DNA of 33,408 bases from Candidatus Thalassarchaeaceae archaeon (lineage in GTDB: Archaea > Thermoplasmatota > Poseidoniia > Poseidoniales > Thalassarchaeaceae). Positions 18,527 to 26,531 of the stretch are shown here, one piece after another. Position numbers and translations under genes: made by a program. Where the stretch lies: positions 1 to 33,408 of the forward strand of contig JASLKH010000074.1 in assembly GCA_030747675.1 (NCBI GenBank). Reading direction: 5' to 3'. Position 1 is the stretch's first letter; every line of letters begins with the position of its first letter. The notes below the pieces were generated by a model. That model had not been told where the DNA came from. It searched no databases and saw only the letters and a list, made by a program, of their open reading frames with translations.

Positions 18527-18562
18527 TTAATGGGGGACACCCATCAAACATCAATGCGCCGA

Positions 18563-19534
18563 TTACAAGTCTTGTAATGGAGACATGGCTCTACGTGCCA
18601 AAACACGTAGCATTTTTCTTCTGTATGACGGGGGGAAGTACGTGTTACTTACTGGCTTTACAGCCTTGCGAATTGCTTCTGAAAGTGCTACAACACTTTC
18701 CTTCCCATTCCATTCCAACAATGCTTCCATAGCGAGTTTGGAGTGGTCACCAGGGATACTTTCACATCCAGTTGTAGCAATACGCAATTCCGATATTCTC
18801 CCCCCTTTCAATTTCCATGCTGCAGCAACTCCTGCTTCAGGGAAATCCCACGTTTCCCGCAACCTCAATTTTTGATAGCCACCTACCCATTCATTTACAT
18901 CATCTGGTAGGGTAATATGAGTGACCATTTCACCTTTTTCCAAAACATTTCGAGTCATTCCATCTAACTTGAAAAATTCAGAAAAAGGCATCGCGCGTGC
19001 ACCTGCTGCACCTGCAAGGTGAATTGTAGCATTTAGAGCGATAAAAGCAGCAGCAAGGTCGGCTTGATAGGTGGCAACACATAATGTATTTTGGTTTGGA
19101 ACAACTCGACAATCGGCGTTGGTATCACAGTCACATTTGTGACACCAATCTATACTGCGCCTCCATTCTTCAGTTTGATTGTACCAGTAGCACCGAGTAT
19201 CTAAGCAGATATTCCCTCCAACTGTGGCAGATCTACGAATCATTACACTTGCGATTGTGGCAGCAGTCTCTCGAAGAAGTGGGTGTATAATCTCGGATTC
19301 AACTAAGTCTTGGATCCGAACCATTGCTCCTACAATTGTGGTGGATAGAGTATTTAATTCCTGAACACCAGCTAAGGAAATAACATCTGATTTTGGATTT
19401 AATTTCCATTTGTAATTTGGTAGTAGATCAGTGCCCCCGGAAATCCAATCGAAGTCGTCCAATTCAGATGCCAATGTCAATGCTTGAGAGAGATTTGAGG
19501 GGGTGTGTAAAGTGAAGGGGGGCATCCGCATCAC
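18563..19534 (-). CDS. Molybdenum hydroxylase FAD-binding subunit (CoxM/HcrB-like) with Cys-rich insert
   Basis: WISGGTDLLPNYKWKL, SATVGGNICLDTRC, insert CYWYNQTEEWRRSIDWCHKCDCDTNADCRVVPNQNTLC; overlaps the large-subunit stop by 4 nt. Confidence 0.92.
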   Translation of the reverse strand: MMRMPPFTLHTPSNLSQALTLASELDDFDWISGGTDLLPNYKWKLNPKSDVISLAGVQELNTLSTTIVGAMVRIQDLVESEIIHPLLRETAATIASVMIRRSATVGGNICLDTRCYWYNQTEEWRRSIDWCHKCDCDTNADCRVVPNQNTLCVATYQADLAAAFIALNATIHLAGAAGARAMPFSEFFKLDGMTRNVLEKGEMVTHITLPDDVNEWVGGYQKLRLRETWDFPEAGVAAAWKLKGGRISELRIATTGCESIPGDHSKLAMEALLEWNGKESVVALSEAIRKAVKPVSNTYFPPSYRRKMLRVLARRAMSPLQDL

Positions 19535-22335
19535 GAATCACCTCTGTGTCGGCGCTCAATGTGCGACCAAGCCTTCGCCGCTCGTTTCTTTGGGTCTGCC
19601 AAATCTTCAGCCGTGGGTGTTACAGCCTCTCTCCATCCCTTTTTTTGTTCGGACATGGGCACATCAGGGTCAAACCCAAAGAGAACACCATTGACATAAG
19701 AGGTTCGATCTTCTTGAATATCTCTCAGATGGTCACGAATCGCATGCTCTTCTGCACGCCCCGTTAATTTTTCTTGTAATGGTCCAGGCTCAAACCTTGG
19801 TACTGGTAAATCAAGAGGGTCTTCGACACCTAATTTCTTACATTGTTTCTCGATTTTTTTGTGAAGTCGGTCAGGTGTCACAGGCAATTCATCAATTCGA
19901 ATACCAATTGCATCGTATATTGCGTTACAAACAGCCGGCAAGATTGGTAGCAACGGCCCCTCGCCAGCTTCCTTTGCACCAAATGGGCCTTCGGGGTCAT
20001 TACTTTCAACAATGATTGGAACGACATCGGGCATTTCGTGAACACTCATGATTTTGTAATCAAGTAAATCAGGATTCATCAGATTGCCTCCTCTTCCATA
20101 TTTCATTTCTTCAGAAAGGACTTGCCCCATGCCCATGTGGCATGAGCCAATGATCTGTCCTTTTACTGCTAGGGGATTGAGTGCCTTTCCGCAATCATGT
20201 GCGGCCCAAGCGTTCACAACCTTGACGAAACCAGTTTCGACATCAACTTCAACTTCTGCAACATATGCTGAGAATGAATATGCTGGGGCTAATCCAGCAG
20301 CGGCCCCTTTGTGGATTCCACCCATAGGGGGCGTTCGGTAAGCCCCTGATGCAATCAGTGACCCCACATCAGCCTGTGCTTTGTGCACCGCTTCTAACCA
20401 AGAAACTCCAATGGCAGGGTCATGCTTGTAGTAAATTCTTCGATCACCAATGACTAACACATCGGGGTGATAACCCGTAATTTCCCAAGCGGCCTTCATC
20501 ACTTTGTCTCTTAATTCACAAGCCGCGCGAATCGCCGCATTACAATTCATGAAGGTCACACGGCTGGAATATGATCCCAAATCGACAGGTGATGTATCAC
20601 TTTCTTTACTTCGAATCCGTATCATATCTAATGGTAAAGCCAGAACTTCTGAAACTGCTTGTGCCACCGCTGTATCGCTCCCTTGCCCAATATCTGCTGC
20701 ACCAGTATGGACTGTTACTCCTCCATCCATATCACATTGTAAATGTACAGTAGCGTGGGGGAAATTTTCGGGATCCCAATGAATAGGTAACCCTGATCCT
20801 GAAATGAAGAACCCACATCCAACTCCAATTCCTCGCCCCAGAGGTAAGTTTCGGAATTTTTCATTCCAACCAGATTGCTCTTTTACTTTCGCTAGGCACT
20901 CTCGCATTCCCGTGCTTGTTATTCTAAATCCTGTTATTGTTCGACTGTGTGGTGGTAATAAATTTGCGAGTCGGAAAGTCATCGGGTCGACATTCATTTG
21001 CTCAGAAACAGCATCAATTCCAACTTCTACTGCGCATCGGCTGTTCACCGCACCATGGCCTCGCATTGCACCGCTTGCAGGTTTGTTTGTCCATACTCTG
21101 GCTCCTGTATAATTGAAACCTCCGATTTCATATGGTGCTGTATGCAAAACACCATTGTAATAGGTTGTTACATGCCCAAATGAAGCAAACGCTCCCCCAT
21201 CGATAAGTGCATCAGTTTCGATACCAGAGATACGCCCTTCATCATCTGCAAATACCCCCATTTGGATTCGTGATGGATGCCTTCCTCGATTAATCCAATA
21301 CACTTCTTCCCTGTCGAAATTAATTCGAACAGGCCGTCCGCATTTCCGAGCTAGAATCGCTGCGCACATTTCATGTGGAAATGGGTCCGATTTACCGCCA
21401 AATCCTCCTCCCACAAAGGTCCGATGGACATTGATTTGATGCATTGGAATATCTAATACAGCAGACAATCCTCTGTGGAGATAATGGGGGACTTGTTGAG
21501 GGGTCCAAACTGTAAGCCGTCCTGATGGGTCCCAATGAGCAACTACCGCATGTGGTTCAGTAAATCCATGATGTAGACCTGCAGTTTCCCAATCTGCTTC
21601 ATGTTTGAATGGCGCAGAACCCATTGAATCGAGATCTCCAAACTGTTGGAAAACACGTTTCTGAACATTCGATTCACCAATGTGATATTTCCCGCGATCG
21701 TGGATTGGATGTTCTGAATCGTTCAAACCATCTTCCATGTCATGTATACTTGGCAGAATTTCATATTCAACTGAGATAGCATTCATTGCTTCAATTGCAG
21801 TTGCTTCATCAATTGCACAAACACACGCCACTAAGTCTCCAACATGCCTAACCTTGTCTTGAGCCATCGCATGTTCATCTTTAGTTACAGGAAGAACACC
21901 GAATTTGTTTACAGAATCCTTTCCAGTTGCCACCGCAAAAACCCCATCCATTGCTTCAGCAACAGATATGTCGATTGATTTAATCTCAGCATAATGATGT
22001 GGAGAACGTAGTATCTTCCCTATTAGTTCGCCAGGTAACCTGATGTCATCGCCATATTGTGCTTGCCCAGTCATCTTCCAGTTAGAATCAACCAAAGGAA
22101 CGGGTTTACCAATTGTGGTACCTGTGATATGTTTGTCATGGACATGGGGTCCTCGTGGTTGTTTTTTCCATCCACCAACCGATTCAGGAACATAATCCAA
22201 ATCTTGGAGTTTTGAATGAGGTTCAGAACCACCTGATCCTGGGACGCCGAAGTCTTGTTGCCCTGCAATCCGTTTCCCATCAGTGCGTTTCTTGTCCTTC
22301 CCTTTACCGGGCGCTTGTCGATATCCTTTGCCCAT
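19531..22335 (-). CDS. Molybdenum hydroxylase molybdopterin-binding (large) subunit, xanthine oxidase/HcrA-like
   Basis: GGGFGGKSDPFPHEM, SGAMRGHGAVNSRC, GAADIGQGSDTAVAQAVSEVL, GSYSSRVTFMNCNA, GPFGAKEAGEGPLLPILPAVCNAI (catalytic Glu region). Confidence 0.94.
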   Translation of the reverse strand: MGKGYRQAPGKGKDKKRTDGKRIAGQQDFGVPGSGGSEPHSKLQDLDYVPESVGGWKKQPRGPHVHDKHITGTTIGKPVPLVDSNWKMTGQAQYGDDIRLPGELIGKILRSPHHYAEIKSIDISVAEAMDGVFAVATGKDSVNKFGVLPVTKDEHAMAQDKVRHVGDLVACVCAIDEATAIEAMNAISVEYEILPSIHDMEDGLNDSEHPIHDRGKYHIGESNVQKRVFQQFGDLDSMGSAPFKHEADWETAGLHHGFTEPHAVVAHWDPSGRLTVWTPQQVPHYLHRGLSAVLDIPMHQINVHRTFVGGGFGGKSDPFPHEMCAAILARKCGRPVRINFDREEVYWINRGRHPSRIQMGVFADDEGRISGIETDALIDGGAFASFGHVTTYYNGVLHTAPYEIGGFNYTGARVWTNKPASGAMRGHGAVNSRCAVEVGIDAVSEQMNVDPMTFRLANLLPPHSRTITGFRITSTGMRECLAKVKEQSGWNEKFRNLPLGRGIGVGCGFFISGSGLPIHWDPENFPHATVHLQCDMDGGVTVHTGAADIGQGSDTAVAQAVSEVLALPLDMIRIRSKESDTSPVDLGSYSSRVTFMNCNAAIRAACELRDKVMKAAWEITGYHPDVLVIGDRRIYYKHDPAIGVSWLEAVHKAQADVGSLIASGAYRTPPMGGIHKGAAAGLAPAYSFSAYVAEVEVDVETGFVKVVNAWAAHDCGKALNPLAVKGQIIGSCHMGMGQVLSEEMKYGRGGNLMNPDLLDYKIMSVHEMPDVVPIIVESNDPEGPFGAKEAGEGPLLPILPAVCNAIYDAIGIRIDELPVTPDRLHKKIEKQCKKLGVEDPLDLPVPRFEPGPLQEKLTGRAEEHAIRDHLRDIQEDRTSYVNGVLFGFDPDVPMSEQKKGWREAVTPTAEDLADPKKRAAKAWSHIERRHRGDS

Positions 22336-22344
22336 TCAATCTCC

Positions 22345-22944
22345 TCATTTCGAGCTACCAGGTGGCAACGAGGGTTCATCGGGGCCCAATGGGTGTGGAT
22401 CTGATTTTGGATTAGTTGGATCTGGAGAAATTGTCCCACTTTGTTTCATTTCAGCAGCCATTTCGACAGCATCAACAATTTGTTGGTAACCAGTACATCT
22501 GCAAAGGTTACCCTCTATGGCGCACTTGATTTCATCACGTGTTGGCATTGGATTTACTTCTAGAAGTGCTGAACTAACAATCAAGAATCCAGGTGTACAG
22601 AATCCGCATTGACTTCCACCTGCTTCAGCAAAGCATTTCTGAATTGGATTGAGGTGATGCCCATCTGCTAAGCCCTCTACTGTGGTAATTGCAGCTCCAT
22701 CATGCTCTTTGGCAAGACAAAGGCAACTCAATCTGGGTTCACCATTCACCAAAACAGCACAACATCCACATGTCCCCATGTCGCAACCACGCTTGACACC
22801 TAATGTTCCAACTTGGTCCCTAAGGACATCGAGGAGGATAGCATTACTTTCAATCAGATGCTCTTGTTCGACTCCGTTCACATTTACATTCCAAGGAACT
22901 TTTTGTGCCCCCGGAAGCATCGGAACTCGGATGTGAATGCTCAT
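22345..22944 (-). CDS. Molybdenum hydroxylase 2x[2Fe-2S] small subunit (CoxS/HcrC-like)
   Basis: GCDMGTCGCCAVLVNGEPRLSCLCLA and GGSQCGFCTPGFLIVSSALL...CAIEGNLCRCTGYQQIVDAV. Start taken as MSIHIRV at 22944; ORF is open to 23004. Confidence 0.94.
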   Translation of the reverse strand: MSIHIRVPMLPGAQKVPWNVNVNGVEQEHLIESNAILLDVLRDQVGTLGVKRGCDMGTCGCCAVLVNGEPRLSCLCLAKEHDGAAITTVEGLADGHHLNPIQKCFAEAGGSQCGFCTPGFLIVSSALLEVNPMPTRDEIKCAIEGNLCRCTGYQQIVDAVEMAAEMKQSGTISPDPTNPKSDPHPLGPDEPSLPPGSSK

Positions 22945-22984
22945 GCGACCACCCCCACCGAATCCATAGAGCCCTTTGATGATT

Positions 22985-22997
22985 CGCCCGTAGGGCG
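22985..22997 (+). repeat. Perfect 5-bp inverted repeat with GTA loop in the divergent intergenic region
   Basis: CGCCC-GTA-GGGCG, between the 2Fe-2S subunit start (22944, minus) and the CD36-like start (23049, plus). Confidence 0.45.
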
Positions 22998-23048
22998 GCT
23001 GCATTCGTTAGCGGATTACTTATGCCCTGTGCCCTGTGGTGGGGTGTC

Positions 23049-25784
23049 ATGAACACTAAGGTAATCGTGATGGCAGTTGTTGGGCTGATGCTTATTGGAA
23101 CCAATATGGCAGTAGTATCTCCTATGGTAATGTCGAATACTGAAGCCGCTCTTGAGGATGCCACAGTTATGACTGATGATACATGGGAAGACGATAGTTG
23201 GCTAAGCTCGACACTTGAACGAGTATTTTTTGCATGGGATTTGACAAATCCTAATGATGCTAAGGCTGACTCTGATGGCAATGGTGCAGAGGATTTAGGA
23301 AACGCTGTATTTGAGCGAAATGGCCCTTTTATTTACAATGTTACAGCAAAACGTGAAGTAATTTCACACAACGAAGATCAAGGTACATTGACGTATTCTG
23401 AATTCAATGAGTATGAATGGTGTGCAGAATGCACTTGGTCCGATGAGAATGGCACTGAGCATGCATCGGTGTCAGGTACAACGCCCATCACTAACATCAA
23501 CATACTATATGATACTCAAAGAATTGGTGCTTTAGGATCAGTGATTGCTTCAGGACCAGATATCGTGAAGGGCACATTCACTAAGAAAATGTTAGAAATC
23601 GATATGGCTGAGCGTGCACCTAGTATTTGGACTGTTGAAGAATTAAATTCAGATCTTTCAGTATATGCATCCAACGAAACTCTTGTTGGCAATGGTCCCC
23701 AACAGTATCGTGACTTAGGCGCAAAGATACACGTTCTCACTCAAAACAGCCGTTACGATGAAGAAAATTTGACAACATTCATGATGACTGCATTCAATGA
23801 ATCTATCCTGAATCATATCTTTGACAATGTCACCGATAATTCAACTGGATTGTGTATCGCCTTAACTTGCAACCTTGGCCCGATGCTCATCAAGAGAATG
23901 GGGGCCCCAGATACACAAAACTCTCTTGCCCGTGCCGAATTATATGGCTATACTGTATTCAATAATGATACCACAGTCAATCAATCTGCTACAATAATGG
24001 CTGATGAAGTCGTGTACGATGCCATAAATACACGTTATACTCAAGCCGGATATTTTTCCTCTGATTTACGCTCAGAATCTGATGCTAATTTGAAGAGTAG
24101 AATGGTAGAGATGGCAGGAATATCTGAAAATTTCGATGAAACCAAAATGCAGAATTTATTATTTGGAATGAATGGCAATGCTCCTGTTGGGATTCTGGTT
24201 TGCGACTCAAATGGATTCCTTTGTGGAGTTACCAATCTACTTCTTCTCGCAATAGATTTCAATTTGCCAGAAATCATGTCGCAATATGGACTTGGATTAA
24301 CCTCCTTGGAAAAAGTTGCAGGCGATTGGGTGAGTAAATGGCAGTTAGCTGAACGAAATTATGAGATGATTCTTTCAGATGGTTCAGGTTTTATTCATGC
24401 AGATGAATGGGTCTTAGAGGCGTTTGGTTCTAAAGACCCAGTCGATGGGAAATGTATTCCGTTTGGATTGAACATTGGTGTTGCAAGTTTGAATGGTTTG
24501 TGTTTGTGGGAATCCACCTATAATCCAGGTAATCCAGTTGATTTAGATCCAGCACAAACACATAACATATTGTATGGTGACTACGGATTGACCACTGACT
24601 TCGCTACAGATTTCTTGTACGGAGAAATTAGTGGGATGTCAGTACCTATGAATGAGCAACTTCAACCTGAAATTGGAGGCACTCAACACGCTTGGGACGA
24701 TGCATTTGTGGCCGGTTTATATGATATTGATTTGAATGGAGCAATGGCTCTTCGTTGGATGCTTTTCGATACACTTTTCAATGATAATATTGGTGGCATA
24801 ATTGAGAGCCAATATGGTGTTGAACCTGTTCTTACAATGGAAGTTAACAATTGGCTTTTGGGATGGGAAGATCCTCTTGTTGGCTGGGCATCTTTAGAGG
24901 ATAATGCGACTTACTATGGTTCGGATGGAATTGTTAATGACGGTGCAAAATCAATTTACACGGTTTATACTGGTGCAAAAGAAGGGTTACCAGGGCAGTT
25001 GTTGTTTGAATGGGATGATAACGACACTCCTGAAAACATGTCTGATGACGTCCCTCTTTGTGATTTCAAACCGGCTCCTGAAACGTCGCCTTGTTTCCTT
25101 TCATGGCGCTCTTCTGCTCGAGATGATGCAACCTATGGGCTACTAGGTACAGTTGATCAGGCAAATGTTGTTGGTACTGTATTCCCTGCAGGTGAATCTG
25201 CTCGAATGAGTTTAGCAGGATATGCAGTTGCAGAATCGGTTGTTGTTGGAAAGGATTCAATTGAAGGTATTGATACTTACAAGCATTCGATTAATGTTCC
25301 ACCGTTGGAGAACCCAATTCAGGCCAAGTTGCTTGGTCAAGAATCACTTCTCGATGTGTTTCCCAATGCCCTTCCTGTGTATTTCGGAGGTGAAGTTGAG
25401 ATGCAGGTTGAACCAAGTGTGAATGCAGTGCTTGGCCTTGAAATGAATTCGTATTTCTTTATTGACACACGTGGAATTAGTCGAAGTATCGGATTGACTG
25501 CTCCTACAGAAGGGGATTTACAACCAGTATTCCAAATTTCAATCGCAAAATCAATTGGAGATGACCCAGATGATGTTGATGCGTTCAAGGACAAGGTGAT
25601 TCATAATCAAAGACCCTATGCATATTGGACCAATTTCGATACAGGTGCAGATGCAATGTTTATCGATCAGGTTACGTTTTTAATTTGGCTAATCGCTGAC
25701 TTACTGCTACTTGCTGCATTGGTTATGGCAGTTCGTGGCGATTCTGATTTAGAAGAGCCTTGGACTGAAACAGAAGAAGAATGA
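23049..25784 (+). CDS. CD36/SCARB-like two-TM ectodomain protein
   Basis: N-terminal TM VIVMAVVGLMLIGTNMAVV; RVFFAWDLTNPNDA...GNAVFERNGPFIYNVTAKREVISHNEDQGTLTYSEFNEYEW; NNWLLGWEDPLVGW; LQPVFQISIAKSIGDDPDDVDAFKDKVIH; C-terminal TM FLIWLIADLLLLAALVMAVRG. Order, spacing and two-TM topology match the CD36 family. Confidence 0.75.
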   Translation: MNTKVIVMAVVGLMLIGTNMAVVSPMVMSNTEAALEDATVMTDDTWEDDSWLSSTLERVFFAWDLTNPNDAKADSDGNGAEDLGNAVFERNGPFIYNVTAKREVISHNEDQGTLTYSEFNEYEWCAECTWSDENGTEHASVSGTTPITNINILYDTQRIGALGSVIASGPDIVKGTFTKKMLEIDMAERAPSIWTVEELNSDLSVYASNETLVGNGPQQYRDLGAKIHVLTQNSRYDEENLTTFMMTAFNESILNHIFDNVTDNSTGLCIALTCNLGPMLIKRMGAPDTQNSLARAELYGYTVFNNDTTVNQSATIMADEVVYDAINTRYTQAGYFSSDLRSESDANLKSRMVEMAGISENFDETKMQNLLFGMNGNAPVGILVCDSNGFLCGVTNLLLLAIDFNLPEIMSQYGLGLTSLEKVAGDWVSKWQLAERNYEMILSDGSGFIHADEWVLEAFGSKDPVDGKCIPFGLNIGVASLNGLCLWESTYNPGNPVDLDPAQTHNILYGDYGLTTDFATDFLYGEISGMSVPMNEQLQPEIGGTQHAWDDAFVAGLYDIDLNGAMALRWMLFDTLFNDNIGGIIESQYGVEPVLTMEVNNWLLGWEDPLVGWASLEDNATYYGSDGIVNDGAKSIYTVYTGAKEGLPGQLLFEWDDNDTPENMSDDVPLCDFKPAPETSPCFLSWRSSARDDATYGLLGTVDQANVVGTVFPAGESARMSLAGYAVAESVVVGKDSIEGIDTYKHSINVPPLENPIQAKLLGQESLLDVFPNALPVYFGGEVEMQVEPSVNAVLGLEMNSYFFIDTRGISRSIGLTAPTEGDLQPVFQISIAKSIGDDPDDVDAFKDKVIHNQRPYAYWTNFDTGADAMFIDQVTFLIWLIADLLLLAALVMAVRGDSDLEEPWTETEEE

Positions 25785-25786
25785 CT

Positions 25787-26419
25787 CTAGTTATTTTTCA
25801 CAAACCATTGCATTAAATTTGCTTCAGCACGTTTTAGATGTTCACCGAGAGTAGAATGGGCGACCCCCAATCTTTCTGCCATTTCACGCATAGTTACTTT
25901 CCGAGGAGAATCATAGTAACCCCACCCAACAGCTGCTTGGACTACTTCCCATTGACGTTTCCCAAATATATCTGCTTGATTTTTTTCATCCCCTTCATTG
26001 ATTACTTTAATCTGGTCGGGTGGAAATAGTTTTCTTGCCAAATCAAGGAATCCTCTAATTCCTGAAGGCACACCCATAATAGTGATTGAAATGCCATCAT
26101 CAGAGATTGTATAAGGCGGTAATACAGCAATATCTAGAGACTGAACACTTGCAATGGTTAGCGGATGTGAATTGAATACTACAACGACATTTTCATCATT
26201 CCCTGAGGGGACAGTCGATTCAAATTCAAGGAACTCAGAATCTGAGAAATTTTCTTGATCAAAACCTTCCCGAAAATGGCACTTCATTAACTGACGAACT
26301 CCCTCGGGAGTAACATCAATATGAGCCACAATCTCTGCTTTTGAGCAAGGAATCAATATTTCTTCGAAACCAGTCCCATTGATACTAACTGGGTCCCAAT
26401 GAACATGAACGACTTGCAT
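25787..26419 (-). CDS. HTH_10 (Bat/bacterio-opsin-activator-like) transcriptional regulator
   Basis: C-terminal KRQWEVVQAAVGWGYYDSPRKVTMREMAERLGVAHSTLGEHLKRAEANLMQWFV matches the archaeal HTH_10 pattern. Confidence 0.92.
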   Translation of the reverse strand: MQVVHVHWDPVSINGTGFEEILIPCSKAEIVAHIDVTPEGVRQLMKCHFREGFDQENFSDSEFLEFESTVPSGNDENVVVVFNSHPLTIASVQSLDIAVLPPYTISDDGISITIMGVPSGIRGFLDLARKLFPPDQIKVINEGDEKNQADIFGKRQWEVVQAAVGWGYYDSPRKVTMREMAERLGVAHSTLGEHLKRAEANLMQWFVKNN

Positions 26420-26531
26420 TGTTTTACGCTAATCCAATCTTGATTTGAAGTAACCTGATGCCTGTGCAGAACTGCCAATCTTTGATTGTGGTCGGGAAAC
26501 GCATTATGGCCTGATTAAAGCACGACGTAGT

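Noticed and set aside
20084-21183. Several plus-strand ORFs of 60-100 aa antisense to the molybdopterin subunit
   Set aside because: They lie opposite a strongly supported conserved coding sequence and show no recognisable domain.
19531-22335. Aerobic CO dehydrogenase (form I CoxL) interpretation
   Set aside because: The form I active-site motif AYxCSFR is not found; the corresponding region reads SGAMRGHGAVNSRC, and the FAD subunit has the HcrB-like Cys insert.
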